NCBI GenBank assembly: GCA_046048895.1
Contig: JBJOFF010000011.1
Coordinates: 1-33,442, forward strand
Length of the DNA: 33,442 bases
Direction: 5' to 3'
Source of the DNA: ZLKRG08 sp046048895
GTDB lineage: Bacteria > Actinomycetota > Actinomycetes > Nanopelagicales > Nanopelagicaceae
Shown here in pieces: positions 1-7,589 of this stretch. Positions within the stretch are counted from its first letter, which is position 1; every line of letters starts with the position of its first letter. The position numbers were made by a program, and so were the translations under genes. The notes beneath the pieces are model-generated. The model was not told the DNA's origin and did not search any database. It worked only from the letters and a program-made list of their open reading frames with translations.

Positions 1-60
1 ATATATACATAAGTCAGGTTGGAACCTGTTACTTGCACAAGTGAGCTAGAAGCTCGCATG
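1..60 (-). CDS. 5' fragment of an unidentified leftward gene
   Basis: An ATG at 60..58 on the minus strand opens a frame to the window edge (20 codons, beginning MRASSSLVQV). It is preceded by a strong Shine-Dalgarno sequence, AAGGAG, eight bases upstream (complement of 69-74). No stop is met in the visible part. The fragment is too short to assign to a family. The phrase LVQVTGSNLTYVY is vaguely like the first strand of an ABC ATPase, but that is only an impression. Its coding region and leader are packed with small inverted repeats, described separately. The call rests on the start codon and ribosome-binding site only. Confidence 0.5.
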
Positions 61-175
61 AGTAATTCTCCTTCGTTGGAGTTGGGCGCTCTTCTCCTGT
101 TTTATCAGGCGAATCGCTTCCGGTCCCAACGGGGACCTTGGCCGCTTCTCCTCTTGCGAGCGCGTTACGGCGTAA
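15..175 (-). promoter_or_regulatory. hairpin-rich 5' leader and start region
   Basis: On the minus strand, the leader and first codons of the leftward gene hold a run of short inverted repeats: TTACG/CGTAA (165-175), a perfect six-pair stem GGTCCC/GGGACC with a four-base loop (122-137), GCGA/TCGC (109-117), CCTG/CAGG (96-109), CTCC/GGAG (68-81), then inside the coding part GAGCT/AGCTC (43-55), ACTTG/CAAGT (31-42) and CAGGTT/AACCTG (15-28). The 68-81 hairpin would pair the GGAG of the ribosome-binding site with an upstream CTCC, so it could hide it. A -10-like TATAAC lies at 210..205. A structured regulatory leader is my inference; no known riboswitch class is recognised. Confidence 0.4.
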
Positions 176-246
176 GTATGAGGGGAAATCGGGGGGTTGG
201 GCAAGTTATACCTATATATATGGAGATATTTGTTAGACCCTCCAAT

Positions 247-279
247 TTGGGCAAATTCTTATTAGGGTATTATAATACC
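247..279 (+). promoter_or_regulatory. promoter with palindromic operator of the XRE/Fic pair
   Basis: TTGGGC at 247-252 and TATAAT at 271-276, separated by 18 bases, make a good sigma-70-type promoter 24 bases ahead of the ATG at 300. A perfect 14-base palindrome, GGTATTATAATACC (266-279), covers the -10 box. Such a site fits binding by the XRE regulator encoded just downstream, which would repress its own operon. A ribosome-binding site GGAG sits at 291-294. Confidence 0.6.
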
Positions 280-299
280 TTGATAAGAATGGAGTTTAA

Positions 300-740
300 A
301 TGAACGCTCTCAAGATAAATCGCAAAGAGATTGATTCTGCTGCGAAGTCAATAAAGCCGAAATTGGTTGCTGCGCCAGCTTTTGGCTGGATTCGAAATGT
401 TCGTCAAGCACTTGGTATGTCGCAAAAAGACCTTGCAAGACGCATCGGAGTTAATCCAAAAACCATTCATTCTTTAGAAGTTAATGAAATAAATAGCAAG
501 ATCCAGCTTGACTCTTTGAAAAAGTTAGCTGACGCGATGAATTGTGACTTCTATTATGGATTTGTCCCTCGTACAAGTCTTGAAGCCACTTATGAAGCAC
601 AGGCGCGCAGAAATGCGGAATCACATTTTGCCAGAGTCATGAACACTATGGCGCTTGAAAAACAGAGCGTCAAATTTTCTAAATCTCGTGTTGAAGAAAT
701 TGTGAATGAACTTTTGGAATCAGAAAGTGTTAAGTGGTAA
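300..740 (+). CDS. XRE-family regulator, mobile mystery protein A type
   Basis: A 146-residue protein with a helix-turn-helix in its first half (about residues 35-85; RQALGMSQKDLARRIGVNPK is the classic two-helix core). The family known as 'mobile mystery protein A' has this size and always sits beside a Fic-domain partner, as here. The likely role is DNA binding with autorepression and possibly antitoxin function toward the Fic protein. The ATG at 300 has a GGAG ribosome-binding site five bases upstream and follows a promoter with a palindrome over its -10. The gene ends three bases before the Fic start, so translation is probably coupled. The antitoxin role is inferred from genetic organisation, not visible motifs. 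Confidence 0.85.
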   Translation: MNALKINRKEIDSAAKSIKPKLVAAPAFGWIRNVRQALGMSQKDLARRIGVNPKTIHSLEVNEINSKIQLDSLKKLADAMNCDFYYGFVPRTSLEATYEAQARRNAESHFARVMNTMALEKQSVKFSKSRVEEIVNELLESESVKW

Positions 741-743
741 CTG

Positions 744-1358
744 ATGACTGGCTTCCCCGGCCATAGTTTTGATGGCACAACTTTAATTGAAGACGACGAA
801 AAAATTGGTTTGCTTTTGCCAATTACTACGCGCGGCCAGTTGAATCTTGCTGAAGCGAAAGGAATTGATAAAGCAACTCTTAAATATCTAAAGTCAATGA
901 GGAAATTAAAGCCCAATACATTATTAAAAGATTCTTTTGCTAAAAAGTTTCACAAAGAATTATTTGGAGAAATTTGGGATTGGGCTGGAAAGTACCGAAA
1001 AGTCGCCACTATGCCTGGTATCGATTGGCATCAAATTCCCCTTCAACTAAATCAGTTAATGCAAAATACGTCCACTCATATTTCCTTCTTGCAAGACATA
1101 AGTGATTCATCAAAAAAAGAAGAATTAGTGGCTGAATTTGCATATAAATTAGTCTGGATACATCCATTTAGAAATGGGAATGGACGATGGTCGCGTGCCT
1201 ATGCAGATCTTCTCGCCGATGCTTTAGATATCGAAAGATTTGGTTGGGGCAGTTCAATTGAAAGTGAACATGAACGTCACTTGCATATGGTCAATGCTCT
1301 TGGTGCTGCTGACATTTCTGGAAATATCGAAGAATTCTTGGCCTGGGCAAAGAAGTAG
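744..1358 (+). CDS. Fic/DOC protein, mobile mystery protein B type
   Basis: A 204-residue Fic-domain protein. The active-site loop HPFRNGNGRWSR is at residues 140-151 and matches the complete HPFx(D/N)GNGRxxR signature, so the catalytic histidine (H140) and the phosphate-binding glycines and arginines are all present. Fic enzymes usually transfer AMP or another nucleotide part to a target protein; the target here cannot be told. The partner upstream is an XRE protein, the standard pairing of 'mobile mystery' proteins A and B found in mobile regions. I do not see a clear inhibitory (S/T)xxxE(G/N) helix motif, so inhibition may come from the XRE partner. The stop abuts the convergent beta-galactosidase stop with no gap. 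Confidence 0.85.
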   Translation: MTGFPGHSFDGTTLIEDDEKIGLLLPITTRGQLNLAEAKGIDKATLKYLKSMRKLKPNTLLKDSFAKKFHKELFGEIWDWAGKYRKVATMPGIDWHQIPLQLNQLMQNTSTHISFLQDISDSSKKEELVAEFAYKLVWIHPFRNGNGRWSRAYADLLADALDIERFGWGSSIESEHERHLHMVNALGAADISGNIEEFLAWAKK

Positions 1359-4340
1359 TTAAATTACAGAGATAAGCCAGGTGAATTTATGTACCCCTGG
1401 GCGGATCTTGTAGCTATCCAAGGTATCTGGACCGCAAGAAGCAGTGCCGACACCGCGGTGCGCGGCATCGATAGTGACCACGGTGGTGCCGCTACGTTTT
1501 AGATAAACATTGTGGGTCGCATCTGCCAAAGCACTTGATGTAAGTGGCAGCACCGTAACCATGCGCGGTTTATCCAAGTCAATTCGTAATCCGCGGTTCT
1601 GGTGATTGCGCAATTCGAACCAAAGAACACCAACTCGACCGCCACACTCTTGTGGCTTGATGTAATCAGTTAATTGATTTTCAACTTTGCCAAAGTAGCG
1701 ACTAACTTTCCCGATCGCGCGATCTGGTACAGATTCGTGTGGACCGACGCCAAAGTATTCGTAGTTCTCAAGTGCGCCATTTATTTCAAAATTAATACCA
1801 ACACGTGCCACATCATCTAACTGTTTTGGCAGAGTAATGGTTTCGCTAACTTTTATTTGGCCAGCGACAACTTCAATTTTCTGCATTTGCTTAATTGAAA
1901 TGCCTTTGGAAGTTTTCCAGGTTTTGGTAACTACTGCGCTCTTACCTTTTTTACTTACCTTGCTTGAAGTAAGTTTCAAATCACGCAAGCCCCAGCTATT
2001 CCATTTATGTGAGATGCCGCCGATTGCATCGTTATCAGTTGGTGCCCGCCATAGAGTTAATTGTGGTGCTTTCACCTGTTCAGGCAGATTTAAATTGCCT
2101 TGCTTATCTAATAGCTTCTCTAAATCAAAACCAATCAGCCCATCGCTTACAACTTTAGCGATTTTGGCTGGTGCTTTTGCAGTAAGAGATTTAAGTGCAA
2201 ATTGCTCCCAAGCTACGTCATTGCCGCTTTTATCGGTCAAAGTGAATGTTAAGAAACGCTCTCCCGCACCTTCTGCTTTTAACGCCGCAGCTGGAATTGA
2301 AATTAGCGCAGCTTTGCGTGGCTTTACTGCAGGCAATTTGAGTGCGCCACTGGCCTTAGGTAGGCCATCTATAGTGATTTCATAGCGCAGCTTGTAGCCA
2401 CTTAAATCGATGAAGAAGTGCTTATTAAATACTTCGTATTTAGCGCCTTTGCGGCGGATGAATACCGGTGCAGCGATGTATTTAAATTCCGCCATCGCAG
2501 GTTTTGGGGTGCGATCTGGAAAGAACATGCCGTCGCAGACAAAGTTGCCATCATGTTTCTTCTCGCCATAATTTCCACCGTAAGCGCTGCGCTTGGTGCC
2601 ATCTGGAAGTGTTTGATCAAGTCCGTGATCCCACATCTCCCAGATAAATCCACCTTGCAGACCTTTAAGTGAATGAATAGCATCCCAATACTCTTTTATC
2701 GTGCCATTGGAGTTACCCATTGCATGGCTGTATTCGCACATAATCAATGGGCGAGTAGCTTTCTTTGATTTAGCGTAAGAGATGATCGCGCTGATGCTTG
2801 GATACATTGGGCAGACCACATCTGTTAAATCATGATTTGCAGTCCAATTGCCACGGATCGCACCTTCGTAATGTAAAACTCTAGTTGGATCAAAGTTTCG
2901 AATATACGCCGCTGCGGCACGATGATTTAAACCAGCGCCAGATTCATTTCCGAGTGACCACATAATTGCTGAGGCATGGTGAATATCGCGTTGTACTAAT
3001 CGCGCAATGCGATCGACCCATTGGCTTAAATATTTCTGATCATTACAGAGTTGATTCTGGAAAGCATGTGATTCGATATTGGCTTCATCGATTACATAAA
3101 ACCCTAGTTCGTCACAGAGCTGCATAAATACTGGGTCATTTGGATAGTGCGAAGTACGAACTGCGTTGAAATTATTGGCCTTTAGCGCCATTAAATCTGC
3201 GCGATAATCTGCTTCGCTAATTACGCGACCGGTGCGCTTATTAAAATCGTGGCGATTAATACCGTAGAAAATTACTGGTTGACCATTAACAAGTAATTGA
3301 TTGCCCATTTGTTCCACGCGGCGAAAGCCCACGCGCTGGGTCGCGGTCTGAACTACTTTGCCGCTTGGATCGGTAAGGACATATTCGACGTCGTACATGT
3401 TTGGTGCTTCGGCAGACCATGGCAAAACCGGTAGTTTTACTTCGAAATCCAGCGGGCCAGGGATGGTTGGCTCGGTGGTAAGCCAAGCTTGCTGTAGCGC
3501 CTTTGGCATATTGCCATCCCAGTAAGTACCAAAGAAGAAATCCTGTCCTGCTTTGATTTCATCAGGTGTGCGCTGCGTCCATTCAGATGCGCTGCGTTGA
3601 ATTACTTTAGCTTCGGCTTTCGCTTTTGATTTTCCCGTAATTCGAACCTGTAATTTGTAATTTACAAATGAGACGTTATCGATTGAATTGATATGTGCGC
3701 GCACATGTAACTTGCCAGTTTTATTATCAGCAAGCAGCGTAGGGGTTGCATAAAGTCGTTCGATAAAAACTTTATCGGAGAAATACAACTTGATGCTACG
3801 AGAAATTCCGCCATGCCACCATTGATCTTGATCTTCAATGTAAGTGGCATCAGACCATTTGATAACTTTGATCCGAACTGTGTTTTCGCCCGTCTTTACA
3901 AATTTAGTAATGTCGTATTCAGATGCCAGGTGTGAATCTTTGCCGGCGCCAACTTCTACACCATTTATATAGAGAATATGTACCGATTCAGTGGCGCCGA
4001 TATGTAACACTACGCGCTTATGCGCCAAGTTATCGCTGATATTAAAGTTGCGCTCATAAATTCCGGTTGGATTGGCATCTGGCACCGTTGGTGCAAAGTG
4101 ATCCCATGGCATCTGCACATTGGTATAGATCGGTGCATCGCCAAATGGTTGTTGGCCATCGACCATAGTCCAAAGACCTGGCACATTTAGTTTTTGCCAA
4201 TTACCAAGTGGGGCGCCAGGGTTTGAGATTAATTGAAAGTTCCAAGTGCCATCTAAAGAAACCGCAGTTGGATGCTCAACATTGAGCATTGGTAAGCGAT
4301 TTACAGAAGAGGTCTCTGGACTATTCCAGATCTTTTCCAT
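1359..4340 (-). CDS. lacZ: beta-galactosidase, GH2 (LacZ type)
   Basis: A 993-residue cytoplasmic enzyme, near the length of E. coli LacZ, that hydrolyses terminal beta-D-galactosides such as lactose. The N-terminal jelly-roll domain (about residues 20-190) is followed by immunoglobulin-like and TIM-barrel domains. The acid/base glutamate lies in SLGNESG (E466) and the nucleophile in MCEYSHAMGNSNG (E536), almost the same numbering as in E. coli. The C-terminal domain shows the GVGPHESVPDR and Y-KPQECGGR motifs typical of LacZ domain 5. No signal peptide is present, so the sugar must be imported first. It is the last gene of the module; AAAGGA just before the ATG lies in the end of the permease gene two bases upstream. 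Other beta-galactosides could be the natural substrate. Confidence 0.93.
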   Translation of the reverse strand: MEKIWNSPETSSVNRLPMLNVEHPTAVSLDGTWNFQLISNPGAPLGNWQKLNVPGLWTMVDGQQPFGDAPIYTNVQMPWDHFAPTVPDANPTGIYERNFNISDNLAHKRVVLHIGATESVHILYINGVEVGAGKDSHLASEYDITKFVKTGENTVRIKVIKWSDATYIEDQDQWWHGGISRSIKLYFSDKVFIERLYATPTLLADNKTGKLHVRAHINSIDNVSFVNYKLQVRITGKSKAKAEAKVIQRSASEWTQRTPDEIKAGQDFFFGTYWDGNMPKALQQAWLTTEPTIPGPLDFEVKLPVLPWSAEAPNMYDVEYVLTDPSGKVVQTATQRVGFRRVEQMGNQLLVNGQPVIFYGINRHDFNKRTGRVISEADYRADLMALKANNFNAVRTSHYPNDPVFMQLCDELGFYVIDEANIESHAFQNQLCNDQKYLSQWVDRIARLVQRDIHHASAIMWSLGNESGAGLNHRAAAAYIRNFDPTRVLHYEGAIRGNWTANHDLTDVVCPMYPSISAIISYAKSKKATRPLIMCEYSHAMGNSNGTIKEYWDAIHSLKGLQGGFIWEMWDHGLDQTLPDGTKRSAYGGNYGEKKHDGNFVCDGMFFPDRTPKPAMAEFKYIAAPVFIRRKGAKYEVFNKHFFIDLSGYKLRYEITIDGLPKASGALKLPAVKPRKAALISIPAAALKAEGAGERFLTFTLTDKSGNDVAWEQFALKSLTAKAPAKIAKVVSDGLIGFDLEKLLDKQGNLNLPEQVKAPQLTLWRAPTDNDAIGGISHKWNSWGLRDLKLTSSKVSKKGKSAVVTKTWKTSKGISIKQMQKIEVVAGQIKVSETITLPKQLDDVARVGINFEINGALENYEYFGVGPHESVPDRAIGKVSRYFGKVENQLTDYIKPQECGGRVGVLWFELRNHQNRGLRIDLDKPRMVTVLPLTSSALADATHNVYLKRSGTTVVTIDAAHRGVGTASCGPDTLDSYKIRPGVHKFTWLISVI

Positions 4341-4342
4341 GT

Positions 4343-5221
4343 TTATCCTTTAGTTGAACCGATGGTTAAGCCAGATACGAACTGCTTCTTCATCACGAAG
4401 AAAATAATCAGAGTCGGTAGCGCTGCCAAAATTGCACCGGCGGCCAACATATTAAAATCGGTGATGTACTCACCGCGTAAGCGGCCTAAAGCAGCGGTAA
4501 TTGGGCGTTTAGCGTCGGTCTTCATCAACACAATCGCCCAGAAGAATTCGTTGTAAATCCAAGTAGTCATCAAAACGCTAAGTGCAGCTAGAGGTGGACG
4601 TAGTAGCGGCAGTATCACTCGGTAGTAGTGAGTAAAGACTGATGCGCCATCCACGATTGCAGATTCGCTGATCTCTTTTGGAATCGTCTTCATATAAGAA
4701 GATAAAACGAAGGTAGCGAAGCCAACTTGGAAAGCTACGTGAATTAAAATCAAGCCCCAGTAGCTATCGTAGAGAATATTGCGATTGCCAACTAAGTCAC
4801 CAATCCAGATATAAACCTTAAATAGCGGTGCATAGACAAGCTGCACTGGTAGCAAGTTGCCGGCGGTAAAGAGCAGCAACATATAGAGATTGAATCTAAA
4901 TGAGTATCGAGTTACCACGAATGCTAAGAGCGAACCGAAGAAGAGCGTCAAAAGTACGCCCGGGATAGCCACGATAAATGAATTTGCTAAGTAGCGCATG
5001 ATGTTCATTAATCGGAAGGCTTCGAAGTAATTAAATAGATTTAAAGTCTCTGGCCAGCTAAAGACGCCATTTTCGATGATGTCTTGATATGGACGAAGTG
5101 AAGTCCAGATAGTCCAAAGAATTGGAAATAGCCAGACAAAGGCGAAGATGCCGATAAAGGCAGAGATCAGAGCGTCTTTGCGCTTCTGGGAATTCTTATA
5201 TTTCTTATCGCCGACAGCCAT
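4343..5221 (-). CDS. sugar ABC transporter permease, MalG type
   Basis: A 292-residue inner-membrane permease with six predicted hydrophobic segments and the cytoplasmic EAA loop (ESAIVDGASVFTHYYRVILP, in the second half) that docks on the ATPase. It ends in the KKQFVSGLTIGSTKG type of tail common to MalG-like CUT1 permeases. It pairs with the MalF-type permease upstream, with which it overlaps by one base (TAATG), so translation is coupled. With the upstream binding protein it should import the oligosaccharide cut by the adjacent GH2 beta-galactosidase. No ATPase is encoded nearby. Confidence 0.92.
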   Translation of the reverse strand: MAVGDKKYKNSQKRKDALISAFIGIFAFVWLFPILWTIWTSLRPYQDIIENGVFSWPETLNLFNYFEAFRLMNIMRYLANSFIVAIPGVLLTLFFGSLLAFVVTRYSFRFNLYMLLLFTAGNLLPVQLVYAPLFKVYIWIGDLVGNRNILYDSYWGLILIHVAFQVGFATFVLSSYMKTIPKEISESAIVDGASVFTHYYRVILPLLRPPLAALSVLMTTWIYNEFFWAIVLMKTDAKRPITAALGRLRGEYITDFNMLAAGAILAALPTLIIFFVMKKQFVSGLTIGSTKG

Positions 5222-6132
5222 TATTTTTCATCCTTAAATACGGTGCGCAGGTAGAAAATAATCGGAGTAATACTTAAGACCAGCAAGACCACGGCATAAG
5301 CAGCTCCCAGCATCGATGCAGATTGGCCGTAAATATTCTGGAAGACCAACATACCTAAGATCGGCCAGCCAGTTGAGGTGCCGTAAATAATGTAAACCAG
5401 ATCGAATGCGCGAAGTGAATCGATCACGGTAATAACCAACACGATGGTGTTGACCGATGCCAGTGAAGGGAAAATAACGCGCTTAAAAGCTTGCCATTCG
5501 GTGGCGCCATCAATTGATGCCGCTTCGCGAAGAGATGGATCCACGCTCTTTAGGCCAGCTAAATAGAGCAACATGATGTATCCGATGTGGCGCCAAGAGG
5601 CGATACCTAAAATAACCCAGGTATTAAAGCGATCATCGCTAAAGATCGGAATCGCATTTTCGATTCCTTTGCCCATGATGCCTTGGAAGAAACCGCCAGG
5701 GCCAAGCATGAACTGCCAGATGATTCCGATTACTGCAAGAGATAACACAACTGGCAGATAGTAAATAGATTCATAAACTTTGCTGCCGCGAATTTTGCGA
5801 TCGATTTGATAAGCAAGCAAGACGCCAAGTGGGGTTGCGACCACGGTGAAGAAAATTAACCAGATCACGTTATGCCAGAGTGCATCCCAGAAGACATCGG
5901 TCTTGGTAAAGATGGTGATGTAATTATTTAAACCGGCCCAACGAATATTGGATAGTTGCACACCGTTCCAATAAGTAAATGACAACGCGATGGTCATCAG
6001 CGCTGGCACCCAAACTAAAGCAATATGTAAAAATGTTGGTACACCGATAAATGCAGTGAGGGTCGCGCGATCTTGTTTGCTAAATGCAGCACGACGGCGA
6101 CGAGATTTTTCGCTCGTCGCCGTCGTGGTCAT
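5221..6132 (-). CDS. sugar ABC transporter permease, MalF type
   Basis: A permease of about 303 residues with six hydrophobic segments and the EAA loop EAASIDGATEWQAFKRVIFP near residue 200. A basic N-terminus (SRRRRAAF) precedes the first membrane segment, as in MalF/UgpA-like CUT1 proteins. I place the start at the ATG at 6132; an in-frame TTG at 6141 would add three residues, and neither has a strong ribosome-binding site. It is separated from the binding-protein gene by a short AT-rich gap holding a palindrome. The partner is the MalG-type permease that overlaps its stop. Confidence 0.9.
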   Translation of the reverse strand: MTTTATSEKSRRRRAAFSKQDRATLTAFIGVPTFLHIALVWVPALMTIALSFTYWNGVQLSNIRWAGLNNYITIFTKTDVFWDALWHNVIWLIFFTVVATPLGVLLAYQIDRKIRGSKVYESIYYLPVVLSLAVIGIIWQFMLGPGGFFQGIMGKGIENAIPIFSDDRFNTWVILGIASWRHIGYIMLLYLAGLKSVDPSLREAASIDGATEWQAFKRVIFPSLASVNTIVLVITVIDSLRAFDLVYIIYGTSTGWPILGMLVFQNIYGQSASMLGAAYAVVLLVLSITPIIFYLRTVFKDEK

Positions 6133-6155
6133 GAAACGCAATATAGTCTAAATAA

Positions 6156-6171
6156 CTATTTAATTAAATAG
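6156..6171 (-). repeat. AT-rich palindrome between binding-protein and permease genes
   Basis: CTATTTAATTAAATAG is a perfect 16-base palindrome in the gap between the binding-protein stop (6185) and the MalF start (6132). In RNA it could form a weak stem-loop that lowers permease expression relative to the binding protein or protects the upstream transcript. It lacks a GC-rich stem and T-run, so it is not a classical terminator. Confidence 0.4.
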
Positions 6172-6184
6172 CTTTCTAGATTAA

Positions 6185-7480
6185 TTACAGTGCAGGCAAA
6201 GCCGCCCACTGCTCGTCCATTGATTCTGTGATCTTGTTGATATCCGCTGGATTCTTCAAGAAGTTCTGAATTGCTGGACCAACTACTGTTGAAGCAAAGT
6301 CGTTACGGCAATCACGATCTAGGAAGAACATGATGTTGCTTGCTTCTGCAAGTACTGCAAGTTTCTGTGTGTTGAATGCATCGTAGCTAGATGTATCCAT
6401 CTTGGTGTTTACATATAGAGAGGTATCGCCAGCACCCTGTGCCGCAATCATGCCCTCTTCTGAACCCCAGAACTCTGCAAGTCCTGCGCCACCTTCTGGG
6501 TTAGCACCGTTTGCAGCAACGCAGATACCATCAAGCGGAGCATCGATTGAATCGCGCTTGAACTCTGGGTTGATTTCTGGGAATGGCACGATCCATAGAT
6601 CGTCATAGTCAGCTTGTGACGCTGCTAAGAAGTCATTTGCGAACCAAGAACCCATCATCATTACGCCAGCCTTCTTCTGTAGTAGAAGATCGCGCATGCC
6701 ATCCCATTCGATGTCATTCTTATTTGGGTTCATGTAAGGAACTAGCATTGCAAAATACTTAAATGTTTCTAGTGTCTTTGCATCTGACCACTTTGCCTTA
6801 CCGTTTAGAAGATCGATGTGGTACTGGTAACCATTAACGCGTGCGTTGATTACGTCGAATGTACCCATTGCTTCCCAACCGCCCTTATTACCCATTGGGT
6901 AAGCGACTAGGCCCTTCTTCTTTGTTGCTTCCATAACCTTCATTAGGTCATCCCATGTAGCAATATTCTCTGGATCTTGTCCGATTTCTTGCATGGTTGA
7001 CTTGCGATAGTGAAGTGCCCATGGATAGTAAGTTGTTGGAATGATGTACTGCTTGCCATCGCCAGGATTTGTTGCACCCTGAATAACTGCAGAAGTTAGC
7101 TGATCGCCAAGGTTCTTGATGTTTTCAGTAACATCCTGAAGTAGACCTTGCTCTGCACGGAAGTTTGTGCGCCATCCAGCCATCCAACCGAATACGTCAT
7201 CAGGTGTTCCTTGTAGGTACTGTGAAATACCGTTCTGGAATGGATCTGATTCCACTGCTTGCTGTGTAACTTTAATTCCAGTTTTTTCGGTGTATGCATC
7301 ATTAACTGCTTGCGCAATCTTGATACCTGATTCGCTGGTACCGCGAACTGTGAATGTAACTGGATCTTCATTCTTGCTGCTGCAACCTGCAAGTAAACCT
7401 GCACCTGCGGCAAGTCCGGCGCCACCAACAGCAGCGCCCTTAAGAACGGAACGTCGTGAAACGTTTTTTTCGTTCGTCAT
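6185..7480 (-). CDS. sugar ABC transporter substrate-binding lipoprotein (Tat signal)
   Basis: A 431-residue extracytoplasmic solute-binding protein of the family-1 (MalE-like) type. The N-terminus carries a twin-arginine motif, SRRSVLKG (residues 8-15), a hydrophobic stretch, and a lipobox LAGC with the acylated cysteine at C33. The protein should therefore be exported folded and anchored to the outer face of the membrane. It heads the module with two permeases and the GH2 beta-galactosidase, so a beta-galactoside is the likely ligand, by context only. AAGGAAG upstream of the ATG is a good ribosome-binding site (complement of 7486-7492). Confidence 0.92.
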   Translation of the reverse strand: MTNEKNVSRRSVLKGAAVGGAGLAAGAGLLAGCSSKNEDPVTFTVRGTSESGIKIAQAVNDAYTEKTGIKVTQQAVESDPFQNGISQYLQGTPDDVFGWMAGWRTNFRAEQGLLQDVTENIKNLGDQLTSAVIQGATNPGDGKQYIIPTTYYPWALHYRKSTMQEIGQDPENIATWDDLMKVMEATKKKGLVAYPMGNKGGWEAMGTFDVINARVNGYQYHIDLLNGKAKWSDAKTLETFKYFAMLVPYMNPNKNDIEWDGMRDLLLQKKAGVMMMGSWFANDFLAASQADYDDLWIVPFPEINPEFKRDSIDAPLDGICVAANGANPEGGAGLAEFWGSEEGMIAAQGAGDTSLYVNTKMDTSSYDAFNTQKLAVLAEASNIMFFLDRDCRNDFASTVVGPAIQNFLKNPADINKITESMDEQWAALPAL

Positions 7481-7542
7481 TGAACTTCCTTTTCTACTAG
7501 CTACGTCTATGTCCTAGGTCGATCGAGTAAAACTAGTGATGG

Positions 7543-7563
7543 AAAAATACGCCTGTTATGCGT
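7543..7563 (-). terminator. possible weak terminator or operator after the alpha-galactosidase gene
   Basis: On the minus strand ACGC/GCGT arms (7549-7563) with a seven-base spacer are followed by ATTTTT (7548-7543). The stem is only four pairs, so termination would be weak. The same repeat could be an operator for the following binding-protein gene. If it does not terminate, all nine sugar genes could share one transcript. Confidence 0.25.
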
Positions 7564-7589
7564 GATTATCTACAGGAAACGCGAACTTT

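Noticed and set aside
1..299. tRNA, tmRNA or SRP RNA in the leader region
   Set aside because: No T-loop (GTTCGA-type) sequence, CCA-proximal stem or SRP loop motif was found; the hairpins belong to the leftward gene's leader.
19..303. Open frame of 94 codons on the plus strand
   Set aside because: It starts at a TTG with no ribosome-binding site, runs through the leader of the leftward gene and through the promoter palindrome, and its product has no recognisable features.
1837..2385. 182-codon open frame on the plus strand
   Set aside because: It is antisense to the beta-galactosidase gene, whose protein is complete and conserved there; no separate start signals.
7167..7517. 116-codon open frame on the plus strand
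   Set aside because: Antisense to the Tat-lipoprotein gene; alanine/proline bias is a by-product of the opposite frame.
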